Source: Limibacillus sp. (GTDB lineage Bacteria > Pseudomonadota > Alphaproteobacteria > Kiloniellales > CECT-8803). Taken from it: 62,541 nucleotides of DNA. Within the stretch, counting starts at the first letter, position 1; the number at the start of each line of letters is the position of its first letter. The translations under genes and the position numbers were made by a program. A model generated the notes under the pieces. That model was not told the DNA's origin. It saw only the letters and a program-made list of their open reading frames with translations, and did not search any database. Positions 48,010-57,449 of this stretch are shown here, piece by piece. The DNA is taken from NCBI GenBank assembly GCA_037379885.1, contig JARRJC010000021.1, forward strand, positions 1 to 62,541. The letters are read 5' to 3'.

Positions 48010-49008
48010 ATGGCGATCGAACACCCCTATCTCATGTTCCTGGGCGATGCCCCCGACCAATTGGCCGCGAAGGTGGCAGGCGGCGTCGCGCACTGGCGTC
48101 CCGAGTGGTGCAAGGGCCAGTTCCGGCTGGAAGGCTGCAAGGCCGACCTGAAACTGCCCGACATGACCATCGAAGAGGCCGCCGAGGCCGGCATCAAGAC
48201 CGTCGTGGTGGGTGTCGCCAACCGGGGCGGCGTGATCGGCAAGACCTGGGTGGAGCAGCTGGTCAAGGCGCTCGACCTCGGCATGGACGTGGCCGCCGGG
48301 CTCCACAACAAGGTCGCCGACGTGCCCGAGATCGCCGAGGCAGCCAAGCGCAACGGCCGCAAGCTCTTCGACGTGCGTCACCCGACCCGCAGCTTCGACG
48401 TGGCCGCCGGAACCAAGCGGCCCGGCAAGCGCCTGCTGGCGGTCGGCACCGACTGCTCGGTCGGCAAGATGTACACAGCCCTCGCCATGGAAAAGGAGAT
48501 GAAGGCGCAAGGCATGAAGGCCAGCTTCCGCGCCACCGGCCAGACCGGCATCTTCATCGCCGGCGATGGGGTCTCCGTGGATGCCGTGGTGGCCGACTTC
48601 ATCTCCGGCTGCGTCGAGTGGCTCTGTCCCGCGAACGACGAGGACCACTGGGACGTGGTCGAGGGGCAGGGCTCTCTCTTCCACGCCTCCTTCGCCGGCG
48701 TGTCGCTGGGCCTGATCCACGGCTCCCAGCCTGATGCGCTGATCCTCTGCCACGAGCCGACGCGCGCCCACATGCGCGGCCTGCCGGACTACAAGCTGCC
48801 CGACCTGGGCGAGTGCATGGAGGTCAACCTAACCATGGCCCGCATGGTGAACCCGGACTGCCGCTTCGTCGGCATCTGCGTCAACACTTCGGGGCTGGAG
48901 GCGGAAGAGGCCAAGGGCTACCTCGCCGAGCTTGAGGCGCAGTACGGCCTGCCCAGCGTCGACCCGGTGCGCGACGGCGTCGCGCGCATTGCCGCGAACC
49001 TCGGCTGA
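48010..49008 (+). CDS. dgcN: DUF1611 protein, DgcN-like D-glutamate N-acetyltransferase
   Basis: A 332-residue protein of the DUF1611 family: an N-terminal Rossmann-like domain (about 5-130) and a C-terminal P-loop domain with Walker A GTDCSVGK (146-153), TGQTGIFIAGDGV and DVVEGQGSLFH. From knowledge of the family, DgcN homologues N-acetylate D-glutamate, and the neighbouring DgcA then converts it to the L form. The next gene is an enolase-superfamily racemase starting 10 bp on, which supports that assignment. The start follows a weak AAGGA. Confidence 0.8.
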   Translation: MAIEHPYLMFLGDAPDQLAAKVAGGVAHWRPEWCKGQFRLEGCKADLKLPDMTIEEAAEAGIKTVVVGVANRGGVIGKTWVEQLVKALDLGMDVAAGLHNKVADVPEIAEAAKRNGRKLFDVRHPTRSFDVAAGTKRPGKRLLAVGTDCSVGKMYTALAMEKEMKAQGMKASFRATGQTGIFIAGDGVSVDAVVADFISGCVEWLCPANDEDHWDVVEGQGSLFHASFAGVSLGLIHGSQPDALILCHEPTRAHMRGLPDYKLPDLGECMEVNLTMARMVNPDCRFVGICVNTSGLEAEEAKGYLAELEAQYGLPSVDPVRDGVARIAANLG

Positions 49009-49018
49009 GCGGCGGATC

Positions 49019-50005
49019 ATGCCCGCCGTCAACCTGAAACTGGAGCGTCAGTCCTGGCCCATGCGCGGGGTCTTCACCATCTCGCGCGGCTCGCGTACGG
49101 AGCAGGAAGTCCTAATGGTCCGGCTCGATGACGGCAGCTTCCAGGGGCGCGGCGAATGCGTTCCCTACAAGCGCTACGGCGAGAGCTTCGAGAGCGTCAT
49201 GGCGGAGATCGAGTCGCTGCGCGGCTCGCTGTCCGCCGGGCTCGACCGGGAGGCCCTGCAGGAGTTACTGCCCGCCGGAGCGGCCCGGAACGGCCTGGAT
49301 TGCGCGCTCTGGGACCTCGAGGCCAAGCGCAGCGGCAAGCGGGCCTGGGAGCTTGCGGGCATCCCCGCGCCGGAGGGCGTGGTCAGCGCCTACACCCTTT
49401 CCCTCGACACGCCGGAGAAGATGGGCGAGGCCGCCAAGGCCAACGCCCAGCGCCCGCTCCTGAAGCTGAAGCTGGCGGGGCCGGAAGACCTGGACCGTGT
49501 ACGTGCCGTACGTGCGAACGCCCCGGACTCCACGGTTATCGTGGACGCCAACGAGGGCTGGAGCCTGCTACAGTACAGGGATCTGGCGCCGAAGCTGGCA
49601 GAGCTGGGCGTCGCCCTCATCGAGCAGCCCCTGCACGCCGATATGGACGATGCGCTTCTGGGCGAAGACCGGCCCGTGCCGCTCTGCGCGGACGAGTCCT
49701 GTCACGACCGGGCCAGCCTGCCCAAGCTGAAGGGCAAGTACGACATCGCCAACATCAAGCTCGACAAGGCCGGCGGCCTGACCGAGGCGTTGGCCCTGAA
49801 GGAGGCGGCGCTGGCCGAGGGTTACGGCATCATGATCGGCTGCATGATGGCGACCTCGCTCGCCATGGCCCCCGCCATGCTGCTGGCTCAGGGCGCGGAC
49901 TACACCGACCTGGACGGGCCGCTCTGGATCGCCGAGGACAATCAGCCGGCGATCGCCTTTTCCGGCAGCGTCATGGCGCCGCCCGAAGCCGCCCTCTGGG
50001 GCTGA
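49019..50005 (+). CDS. dgcA: Enolase-superfamily epimerase, DgcA-like
   Basis: A 328-residue (beta/alpha)7-barrel enzyme of the muconate-lactonising/dipeptide-epimerase group. Catalytic lysines in LLKLKL (Lys149, Lys151), metal ligands Asp176 (VDANEGW), Glu202 (IEQP) and Asp225 (CADES), and the second-face lysine in IKLDKAGG (Lys247/Lys250) are all present, so it is a 1,1-proton-transfer racemase or epimerase. Beside DgcN it would racemise N-acetyl-D-glutamate; an Ala-Glu dipeptide epimerase role in murein recycling is the alternative. It starts 10 bp after dgcN. Confidence 0.82.
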   Translation: MPAVNLKLERQSWPMRGVFTISRGSRTEQEVLMVRLDDGSFQGRGECVPYKRYGESFESVMAEIESLRGSLSAGLDREALQELLPAGAARNGLDCALWDLEAKRSGKRAWELAGIPAPEGVVSAYTLSLDTPEKMGEAAKANAQRPLLKLKLAGPEDLDRVRAVRANAPDSTVIVDANEGWSLLQYRDLAPKLAELGVALIEQPLHADMDDALLGEDRPVPLCADESCHDRASLPKLKGKYDIANIKLDKAGGLTEALALKEAALAEGYGIMIGCMMATSLAMAPAMLLAQGADYTDLDGPLWIAEDNQPAIAFSGSVMAPPEAALWG

Positions 50006-50040
50006 TCGCCGATAACCGACCCCGAGGGAGCCGCGGGCCC

Positions 50041-51279
50041 ATGGATCTGAACGTCGAGACCTTCGTCACCCATCTGGAATGCTCCCTGACGGGAGAGACC
50101 TATGAGGCCGATCAGGTCCAGGGTCTCTCCAAGGCCGGACGGCCGCTTCTGGTGCGCTACGACCTGCCGGCGCTGGCCGCGGCCATCTCCAAGCGCGCCC
50201 TGAAGGAGCGCAAGGGCATGGGATTCTGGCGCTACCGGGAGTTCCTGCCGGTGCGCGAGACCAAGAACTGCCTATCGCTCGGCGAGGTCATGACGCCGCT
50301 CATCCCGCTCGACCGTCTCGGCCCGTCGAACGGCAAGCTGCTGGTCAAGGACGAGGGGCGCCTTCCGACCGGGTCCTTCAAGGCGCGTGGCCTGGCGCTG
50401 GCGGTCTCCATGGCCAAGGAGCTGGGCATCAAGCACCTCGCCATGCCGACCAACGGCAACGCGGGCGCGGCCATGGCGGCCTATGCGGCCAAGGCGGGCA
50501 TCAAGGCGACCGTGCTGGCGCCGGAGGACACGCCGGAGATCAACCTGCGCGAGATCGCGCTGCAGGGCGCGGACGTCTACAAGGTCAACGGCCTGATCAA
50601 CGACTGCGGCAAGATCGTCGGGGAAGGCAAGGAGAAGGCCGGCTGGTTCGACCTCTCGACCCTGAAGGAGCCCTACCGGATCGAAGGCAAGAAGACCATG
50701 GGGCTGGAACTGGCCGAGCAACTGGGCTGGCGTCTGCCCGACGTGATCTTCTACCCGACCGGCGGCGGCACCGGCCTGATCGGCATGTGGAAGGCCTTCC
50801 AGGAACTGGCCGACATGGGCTGGATCGGCTCCAAGCGCCCGAAGATGGTGGCGGTGCAGGCCAGCGGCTGCGCGCCCATCGTCAAGGCCTGGGAGGACGG
50901 CGAAGAGCACGCCCCTCTCTGGGAGAACGCCCACACGGTGGCAGCCGGCATCCGCGTGCCGGTGGCGGTCGGGGACTTCCTGATTCTGCGGGCGGTGCGG
51001 GAATCGAACGGCTTCGCCATGGCGCTCGACGACGCGGCGATCATGGAGGCCCGCGACCGCTGCGCGCGCGAGGAGGGCCTGCTGCTCTGCCCCGAGGGCG
51101 CCGCCACCCTGGCCGCCTATGAAAGGGCGCTGGCCGAGGGGCTCATAAAGCCCAGCGACAAGGCCGTGCTCTACAACTGCGCAAGCGGCCTGAAATATCC
51201 CATGCCGGAGACTCACCAGACCCTCGACCGCAGCAAGCCGATAGACTTCTCGCGCTTCGGCGGGACGCTTGGCGCTTGA
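50041..51279 (+). CDS. Threonine-synthase-like PLP enzyme
   Basis: A 412-residue fold-type II PLP enzyme. The cofactor lysine is Lys114 in GSFKARG, followed by PTNGNAGAAMAAYAAKAG and the phosphate-binding PTGGGTGLIGMW. The overall layout is that of plant/archaeal-type threonine synthase (O-phosphohomoserine to threonine). Given the D-glutamate neighbours 35 bp upstream it may instead act on another beta- or gamma-substituted amino acid. The ATG at 50041 follows GAGGGAG; the much longer frame opening at 49156 is a shadow of dgcA. Confidence 0.8.
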   Translation: MDLNVETFVTHLECSLTGETYEADQVQGLSKAGRPLLVRYDLPALAAAISKRALKERKGMGFWRYREFLPVRETKNCLSLGEVMTPLIPLDRLGPSNGKLLVKDEGRLPTGSFKARGLALAVSMAKELGIKHLAMPTNGNAGAAMAAYAAKAGIKATVLAPEDTPEINLREIALQGADVYKVNGLINDCGKIVGEGKEKAGWFDLSTLKEPYRIEGKKTMGLELAEQLGWRLPDVIFYPTGGGTGLIGMWKAFQELADMGWIGSKRPKMVAVQASGCAPIVKAWEDGEEHAPLWENAHTVAAGIRVPVAVGDFLILRAVRESNGFAMALDDAAIMEARDRCAREEGLLLCPEGAATLAAYERALAEGLIKPSDKAVLYNCASGLKYPMPETHQTLDRSKPIDFSRFGGTLGA

Positions 51280-51515
51280 GCCAGCGGCGAGAACCAAATA
51301 AGTTTCCGAACCATTTTGATGTCCGGGACTTGTTCCGGGGGTCGGGTCCGCCATCCTTGAAAAGGGCGCCGGATCAGGGGGAGAACCGGGGTGCAGGTAC
51401 TGGACCGGGGGGAGCTTTGGAGCCAATTCACCTATCAGTTTTCAAGAGAGAGGTGTTCGCGCGGGACCGTCGCGTGCCCGCTCTCGCTGTCCAGGATCTG
51501 GCGGACTAGGTAGCA
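51280..51515 (+). promoter_or_regulatory. 236-bp leader of the Mrp antiporter operon
   Basis: No gene is seen. The region contains CCGGGACTTGTTCCGG (51323-51338), a REP-like imperfect palindrome, followed by G-rich runs (around 51390-51415). It must hold the promoter of the mnh operon. I find no match to a known riboswitch and no clear -35/-10 pair. Confidence 0.4.
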
Positions 51516-54386
51516 ATGGCCGTTGAGAGCAACCTCCTTCTGATCATCGCAGCGCTGCCGTTCCTGGGCGCGCTGGTGCCGGGGCTCATGATCCGCGCGG
51601 GGCGGACGGCCTGCGCCTGGTTCACGGCGGCGCCCACGGCCCTGGCGCTGGTGATGCTGTGCGTTCTGGCGCCCGAGGTGATGCAGGGCAAGGTGATCCA
51701 GGCGGAGCTCGCCTGGCTGCCGCAACTGGGCTTGTCGGCCACTTTCTTCCTGGACGGACTGGGTCTGCTGTTCGCGGGGATGATCCTGGGCGTCGGCCTG
51801 CTGATCACCCTCTATGCGCGCTACTACCTGTCGGGCGACGACCCGATGGGGCAGTTCTACACCTATCTGCTTCTGTTCCAGGGCGCGATGCTGGGTATCG
51901 TCGTCTCCGACAACATCCTGTTGCTGCTGATCTTCTGGGAGCTGACGAGCCTCTCCTCCTTCCTGTTGATCGGCTACTGGAAGCACCTGCCGGAGGGACG
52001 GCAGGGCGCGCGCATGGCGCTGGCGGTGACCGGCGCGGGCGGGCTCGCGATGATCGGCGGCATGCTGATCCTGGGCGACATCGTGGGCAGCTACAACCTG
52101 ACCGACATCCTGACCGCGGGGGAGCAGATCCGCGCCTCCGAGTGGTACTTGCCAGCGCTGATCCTGATCCTCTTGGGCGCCTTTACGAAGTCCGCGCAGT
52201 TCCCGTTCCATTTCTGGCTGCCGCACGCCATGGCGGCGCCGACCCCGGTTTCGGCCTACCTGCACTCGGCCACCATGGTGAAGGCCGGCGTCTTCCTGAT
52301 GGCCCGGATGTGGCCCGTGCTTTCCGGGACCGACGCCTGGTTCTACATCGTCGCCACCACGGGGCTGATCACGATGGTGCTGGGCGCCTTGATCGCGCTG
52401 TTCAAGGACGACCTGAAGGCGTTGCTGGCCTTCTCCACGGTCAGTCACCTGGGCCTGCTGACCATGCTGCTGGGCTTCGGCAGCCCTCTGGCGGCGGTCG
52501 TGGCGGTGTTCCACATCATCAACCACCTGACCTTCAAGGCCTCGCTCTTCATGGTCGCCGGCATCGTCGACCACGAGACGCACACCCGCGACATCAAGCG
52601 CTTGGGCGGCTTGAGGCACCTGATGCCCGTCACCTTCGTGATCGGCACCGTGGCGGCGCTCTCCATGGCCGGAATCCCGCTGTTCAACGGCTTCCTCTCC
52701 AAGGAGATGATGCTGGAGGAGGCGGCGCACACCGCCTGGGCGGGGAGCCACCTGGCGGTGCCGGTGCTGGCCACGCTGGGCGCGCTGCTCTCGGTCGCCT
52801 ATTCCTTCCGCTTCATCGCCCATGTCTTCCTGGGCCCGGTCCGCGACGACTATCCGCACAAGCCGCACGATCCGCCCTTCGGCATGTGGGCGGCACCCGG
52901 TCTGCTGGCCGTGCTGGTGGTGGTGATCGGTATCCTGCCCGCGCTCATCGTCGGCCCGCTGGTCGCGGTCGCGGGCGGGGCCGTGATCGGCAGCCCGGAG
53001 CTGCCCTACTACTCGCTCAAGATCTGGCACGGCATCACGCCGGCGCTCTTCATGTCGATCGCAGCGGTGCTCGGCGGCCTCGGCCTGCTGAGCCTGCACC
53101 GTCCGCTCGACGGCGTCTGGAACGCCCTGCCGCGCCCCGAGGCCAAGGTCATCTTCGACCGCCTGATCGCCGGTTGCGTCGGCGCGGCGCGCTGGGTGAG
53201 CGAGGCAACGCACAACGGCGCCATCAGCCGCTATCTCGCGATCTTCGTCCTGGCCAGCGTGTTCCTGGGCTACGCGGCCTGGTCAGGCGGCGGCATGACC
53301 GAGCCGACGCGCGATCTCCTGCCCGTCCCGCCGGTCGTCCTGGCGGGCTGGATCCTGCTGATGGTGGCCTCGCTCTCGCTGGTGGTGATGCACCGCCGCC
53401 GCTTCCGCGCCCTGGTGCTGATCGGGATCATCGGCTTGATGCTCTCCGCGGGCTTCATCTACCTCTCAGCGCCCGATCTGGCGCTCACCCAGATCTCGGT
53501 CGAGACGGTGACCATCATGCTGCTGCTGCTGGCGCTGCACTTCCTGCCGAAGGAGACGCCGGCGGAAAGCAGCACTGCGCTGCGCCTGCGCGATGCCGGG
53601 ATCGCCGGGGCCGCCGGTCTCGGCATCGGGGCCTTGGCCTACGCCTTCATGGTCCGCGACATCAGCACGATCTCCGACTATCACCTGGCCAATTCCTACA
53701 AAGGCGGCGGCGGCACCAATGTGGTCAACGTGATCCTGGTCGACTTCCGTGGCTACGACACCTACGGCGAGATCATCGTGCTGGGGATCGCCGGTTTGCT
53801 GATCTTCGCCCTGATGGAGACGCTCTTGAACGGGCCGGCCGCCCGGCGGCTCCGGAACACCGACTATTCCCAGGACCGCTCGCCGGACCGCCACCCGCTG
53901 ATGATGGTTATCGCGACACGGGTCATGATGCCGATCGCGGTGATGGTGGGCATCTACATCTTCCTGCGCGGGCACAATCAGCCGGGCGGCGGCTTCGTCG
54001 CGGGCCTGGTCATCTCGATCGCGCTGCTGATGCAGTACATGGCGTCGGGCTTTGCCTGGACGCAGGCCCGCAAGCGGATCGAATACCACGCCATGATCGG
54101 CTGGGGCGTCGTGATCGCGGGCCTGACGGGCGCGGGCGCGATGGTGGCGGGCACGCCCTTCCTGACCAGCGATTTCGGCTACGTGCACCTCCCGCCCATC
54201 GAGGAGTTCGAGCTGGCGACGGCGGCGCTGTTCGACCTGGGCGTGTTCCTGACGGTCCTGGGCGCGGTGATGCTGATGCTCTACAGCCTGTCGCGGATCG
54301 CGCGCTACGCGGGCGAGACGGTCAACGTGGACCCCATGGACTACGACCCGAAGAACCGGATCCACCACGCGAAGGAAGAGGCCTGA
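51516..54386 (+). CDS. mnhA: Mrp Na+/H+ antiporter subunit A fused to subunit B
   Basis: A 956-residue membrane protein. The NuoL-like MrpA core contains the conserved FWELTSLSSFLLIGYW (Glu in TM5) and LPHAMAAPTPVSAYLHSATMVKAG (about 237-260). After about 16 helices the DUF4040/MrpA tail (about 620-790) follows. The last 150 residues (IATRVMMPIAVMVGIYIFLRGHNQPGGGFVAGL..., in part) are subunit B, here joined to A in one chain. The complex exchanges cytoplasmic Na+ for protons. First gene of a seven-domain operon, one base before mnhC. Confidence 0.95.
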   Translation: MAVESNLLLIIAALPFLGALVPGLMIRAGRTACAWFTAAPTALALVMLCVLAPEVMQGKVIQAELAWLPQLGLSATFFLDGLGLLFAGMILGVGLLITLYARYYLSGDDPMGQFYTYLLLFQGAMLGIVVSDNILLLLIFWELTSLSSFLLIGYWKHLPEGRQGARMALAVTGAGGLAMIGGMLILGDIVGSYNLTDILTAGEQIRASEWYLPALILILLGAFTKSAQFPFHFWLPHAMAAPTPVSAYLHSATMVKAGVFLMARMWPVLSGTDAWFYIVATTGLITMVLGALIALFKDDLKALLAFSTVSHLGLLTMLLGFGSPLAAVVAVFHIINHLTFKASLFMVAGIVDHETHTRDIKRLGGLRHLMPVTFVIGTVAALSMAGIPLFNGFLSKEMMLEEAAHTAWAGSHLAVPVLATLGALLSVAYSFRFIAHVFLGPVRDDYPHKPHDPPFGMWAAPGLLAVLVVVIGILPALIVGPLVAVAGGAVIGSPELPYYSLKIWHGITPALFMSIAAVLGGLGLLSLHRPLDGVWNALPRPEAKVIFDRLIAGCVGAARWVSEATHNGAISRYLAIFVLASVFLGYAAWSGGGMTEPTRDLLPVPPVVLAGWILLMVASLSLVVMHRRRFRALVLIGIIGLMLSAGFIYLSAPDLALTQISVETVTIMLLLLALHFLPKETPAESSTALRLRDAGIAGAAGLGIGALAYAFMVRDISTISDYHLANSYKGGGGTNVVNVILVDFRGYDTYGEIIVLGIAGLLIFALMETLLNGPAARRLRNTDYSQDRSPDRHPLMMVIATRVMMPIAVMVGIYIFLRGHNQPGGGFVAGLVISIALLMQYMASGFAWTQARKRIEYHAMIGWGVVIAGLTGAGAMVAGTPFLTSDFGYVHLPPIEEFELATAALFDLGVFLTVLGAVMLMLYSLSRIARYAGETVNVDPMDYDPKNRIHHAKEEA

Positions 54387-54387
54387 T

Positions 54388-54750
54388 ATGGAATTGCTGG
54401 TCGCAAGTTCCGTCGGCGTGCTGACCGCAAGCGGGGTCTACCTCCTTCTGCGCCTGAGGGCCTTTCCCGTGATTCTGGGGCTGGCGCTGCTGTCCTATGC
54501 CGTGAACGTCTTCCTGTTCTCCTCCGGCAGGCTCGCGATCAACCTGCCGCCGATCCTCTCCAAGTACGAGGGCGCGGCCTATACCGACCCGCTGCCCCAG
54601 GCCCTGGTCCTGACGGCCATCGTGATCTCCTTCGGCATGACGGCGGTCCTGGTGTTGGTGGCGCTGGCGGCCTACCTCGAGCGGGGCAACGACAGAGTGA
54701 ACATAGACGAGGAAGCCTCCGACCCCGGCGATGGGGAGGCGCGGTCGTAA
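54388..54750 (+). CDS. mnhC: Mrp antiporter subunit C
   Basis: A 120-residue NuoK-like membrane subunit with three helices (about 4-22, 28-47, 72-97). VILGLALLSYAVNVFLFSSGR is characteristic of MnhC. The acidic C-terminal tail (NIDEEASDPGDGEA) is cytoplasmic. It lies one base after the mnhA stop, and its own stop overlaps the mnhD start (TAATG). Confidence 0.93.
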   Translation: MELLVASSVGVLTASGVYLLLRLRAFPVILGLALLSYAVNVFLFSSGRLAINLPPILSKYEGAAYTDPLPQALVLTAIVISFGMTAVLVLVALAAYLERGNDRVNIDEEASDPGDGEARS

Positions 54751-56300
54751 TGCATTGGATCATCGCACCGGTGCTGCTGCCGGCCCTGCTCGCCCCCATG
54801 ATCGGTTTCGTCATGCGCCACGACATCGTGCTGGCGCGCGCCGCCTCCTTCGCGGGCACGGCCTGCCTCGTCGGCATCTCGGCCTACTTGCTGTCCATGA
54901 CCCTGGGTGGGGAGACCTTCGTATACCGCCTGGGCGACTGGCAGCCGCCCTTCGGCATCGTGCTGGTCCTGGACCGGCTGTCGGCGCTGATGGTGCTCCT
55001 CACCTCGGTGCTCGCGCTGATCGTGCTCTGGCATGCGGCCGCGACCGGCTGGGACTCGCGCGGACGGCACTTCCACGCCCTCTTCCAGTTCCAGTTGATG
55101 GGCGTGGCGGGCGCCTTTCTGACCGGGGACGTCTTCAACCTCTTCGTCTTCTTCGAGGTGCTGCTGATCGCCTCCTACGGGTTGATGATCCACGGCGGCG
55201 GGCAGCAGCGTCTCGGCGCCGGGCTGCAGTACATCGTGATCAACCTAGCGGGCTCGACCCTCTTCCTGTTCGCGCTCGGCGTCCTTTACGCCACGACCGG
55301 CACCCTCAACCTCGCCGATCTCACCCTGCGCATGCAGGAGATCGCGGTCGAAGACGCGGCCCTGGTCCGGGTCGCCGCCATGCTGCTGATGATCGTCTTC
55401 GCCGTGAAGGCGGCGCTCTTCCCCGTCCAGTTCTGGTTGCCGGGCACCTACGCCAACGCGCCCGCCCCGGTCGCCGCCCTTTTCGCCATCATGACCAAGG
55501 TCGGCGCCTACGCCATCATCCGCGTCCATGGCAGCGCCTTTGGGCCGGGGATCGAAGCGACCGACGGACAGAGCGCGGCCTGGCTGTTCCCCGCCGCGAT
55601 CGTGACCATCGCCATCGGCGCCGTGGGCGTCCTGGGGGCAAAACGGCTGCTGCCGCTGATCTCCTTCTCCGTGGTGGGATCGATGGGCACGCTGCTGGTC
55701 GCCGTGGCGGCCTTCACGCCGGAAGCGACCACGGCGGGCCTCTACTATCTGCTGCACTCGACCTTCGCCGCCGCCGCGCTGTTCCTGCTCGCCGACCTGG
55801 TGTTGGCGCGGCGAGGCAGCGAGGCGCTCTCGCTGCTTCCGGCCACGGTGCAGAACGGTCTCTTCGCCGCGCTGTTCTTCGCGGCGGCGATCGGCATGGC
55901 CGGGATGCCGCCGCTCAGCGGCTTCCTGGGCAAGCTCTTCGTGCTCGACACTCTGCGCGATCCGGGAACCATCGTCTGGGCCTGGTCGAGCGTCCTGATC
56001 GGCTCGCTGCTCACCATCGTCGGCTTCGCGCGCGCCGGCAGCATCCTGTTCTGGAAATCCACCGCGCCCGAAGCCGGCGCGCCGCCCGCGGTGCAAGAGC
56101 CAGAGGGAAGAGCGGAGCCGGAGGCCCCGGCGCGCGCCGGAGTGGCCCAGCTTGTCCCGACCTTCGCGACGCTCGCGATCCTCGCATCGCTCGCGGTCTT
56201 CGCCGGACCGGTTGTCGATTTCCTGGAGGCGACCTCGCTGCAGCTCTACGACCGCTCGAGCTATATCGAGGCCGTGCTCGGCCAGAGCGGAGGGAACTGA
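54750..56300 (+). CDS. mnhD: Mrp antiporter subunit D
   Basis: A 516-residue NuoN/NuoM-like membrane subunit with about 14 helices. FFEVLLIASYGLMIHGG carries the conserved TM5 glutamate and FAVKAALFPVQFWLPGTYANAPAPVAALFA the key lysine of the proton channel. A polar insert (about 435-460) lies before the last helix. The ATG overlaps the mnhC stop by one base. Confidence 0.94.
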   Translation: MHWIIAPVLLPALLAPMIGFVMRHDIVLARAASFAGTACLVGISAYLLSMTLGGETFVYRLGDWQPPFGIVLVLDRLSALMVLLTSVLALIVLWHAAATGWDSRGRHFHALFQFQLMGVAGAFLTGDVFNLFVFFEVLLIASYGLMIHGGGQQRLGAGLQYIVINLAGSTLFLFALGVLYATTGTLNLADLTLRMQEIAVEDAALVRVAAMLLMIVFAVKAALFPVQFWLPGTYANAPAPVAALFAIMTKVGAYAIIRVHGSAFGPGIEATDGQSAAWLFPAAIVTIAIGAVGVLGAKRLLPLISFSVVGSMGTLLVAVAAFTPEATTAGLYYLLHSTFAAAALFLLADLVLARRGSEALSLLPATVQNGLFAALFFAAAIGMAGMPPLSGFLGKLFVLDTLRDPGTIVWAWSSVLIGSLLTIVGFARAGSILFWKSTAPEAGAPPAVQEPEGRAEPEAPARAGVAQLVPTFATLAILASLAVFAGPVVDFLEATSLQLYDRSSYIEAVLGQSGGN

Positions 56301-56303
56301 CCG

Positions 56304-56795
56304 ATGCTCCAGCGTTTTCTCCCTCACCCGCTGCTCAGCCTCACGCTCACGCTGGTATGGCTTGGCCTCGTCAACACGGTGTCGCTGGGCAACCTCCTGC
56401 TGGGCGCGGCGTTGGGCCTGGTGGTGCCGATCCTGACGGCGCCCTATTGGCCCGACCGGCCCAAGCTGAAGAAGCCGCTGGTCGCGGCCGAATACATCCT
56501 GATCGTGCTGTGGGACATCATCGTCGCCAACGTGCAGGTGGCGATGATCATCCTGTTCAAACCGAACGATAAGATCCATTCGCGCTGGATCTCGGTGCCG
56601 CTTGAACTGCGTGCGCCCGAAGCGATCACGGTCCTAGCGGGCACGATCACCATGACGCCCGGAACGGTTTCGGCCATTCTCAGCGCCGATGCCGGCTGCA
56701 TCCTGGTGCACTGCCTGCACACCGACGATCCCGACGGGGTTCGCGACCAGATCAAGCAACGCTACGAGGGGCGACTGAAGGAGATCTTCGAATGA
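56304..56795 (+). CDS. mnhE: Mrp antiporter subunit E
   Basis: A 163-residue subunit with two N-terminal membrane helices and a cytoplasmic domain containing the family stretch ITVLAGTITMTPGTVS (about 111-126) and ILVHCLHTDDPDG. It is needed for full antiporter assembly. It starts 3 bp after mnhD and overlaps mnhF by four bases (ATGA). Confidence 0.93.
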   Translation: MLQRFLPHPLLSLTLTLVWLGLVNTVSLGNLLLGAALGLVVPILTAPYWPDRPKLKKPLVAAEYILIVLWDIIVANVQVAMIILFKPNDKIHSRWISVPLELRAPEAITVLAGTITMTPGTVSAILSADAGCILVHCLHTDDPDGVRDQIKQRYEGRLKEIFE

Positions 56796-57061
56796 TCCAC
56801 GCCACACTCGCTTTCGCCATGGGGTGCTTCGGCATCGGCTTACTTCTGAACCTCTGGCGCATCATGCGCGGGCCGGACCTGGCCGACCGGATCCTCGCCC
56901 TGGACACCATGGTGATCAACGTGATCGCGCTCCTGATCCTCTACGGGATCTATGGTGGCACCGCCATCTACTACGAGGCGGCGATGCTGATCGCCATGGT
57001 CGGTTTCGTCTCCACCGTCGCCTACTGCCGCTTCGTTCTGCGCGGCGACATCATCGAGTGA
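56792..57061 (+). CDS. mnhF: Mrp antiporter subunit F
   Basis: An 89-residue subunit with three membrane helices and the MnhF signature RIMRGPDLADRILALDTMVINVIALLIL (in part, 24-50). It overlaps mnhE by ATGA and precedes mnhG by 10 bp. Confidence 0.93.
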   Translation: MIHATLAFAMGCFGIGLLLNLWRIMRGPDLADRILALDTMVINVIALLILYGIYGGTAIYYEAAMLIAMVGFVSTVAYCRFVLRGDIIE

Positions 57062-57071
57062 GGGGGGCGGC

Positions 57072-57449
57072 ATGGAACTGATCGTGGAGATCCTGGTTTC
57101 CTTCTTCCTCGTGATCGCGGGCATCTTCGGCCTGGTCGGATCCTTCGGGATGATCAAGCTGAAGGACACGATGCAGCGGCTGCACGCACCGACCAAAGCG
57201 ACGACGCTGGGGATCGGCGGGGTGCTGATCGCCTCGATGCTCTACTTCTCTCTGGTGAAGGGCCACTTCTCCTTCCACGAACTGCTGATCACCCTGTTCC
57301 TGTTCCTGACGGCGGCCATCACGGCGAACTTCATCGCCAAGACCTACATGGTGAGGAACGTCGCGCGGGACGAGCTGCCTGAAACCGGGCGGCGCATTGG
57401 CTGGTCGATCTTCGACGACCCGCCCGAAACACCGCCCTCAAAAGAGTGA
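57072..57449 (+). CDS. mnhG: Mrp antiporter subunit G
   Basis: A 125-residue subunit with three membrane helices and the MnhG pattern GSFGMIKLKDTMQRLHAPTKATTLG (in part, about 25-48). The C-terminal 30 residues are a charged cytoplasmic extension. Its stop overlaps the GTG start of the MATE exporter (GTGA), which ties that gene to the antiporter operon. Confidence 0.93.
   Translation: MELIVEILVSFFLVIAGIFGLVGSFGMIKLKDTMQRLHAPTKATTLGIGGVLIASMLYFSLVKGHFSFHELLITLFLFLTAAITANFIAKTYMVRNVARDELPETGRRIGWSIFDDPPETPPSKE

Noticed and set aside
49156-51279. A 707-codon frame that would fuse dgcA and the threonine-synthase-like gene
   Set aside because: Its first 295 codons are out of frame with dgcA and lack recognisable structure. 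The real start is the ATG at 50041 behind GAGGGAG.
51322-51339. REP-like palindrome TCCGGGACTTGTTCCGG as terminator of the threonine-synthase-like gene
   Set aside because: Only four bases pair cleanly on each side and no T-run follows; mentioned only within the leader entry.
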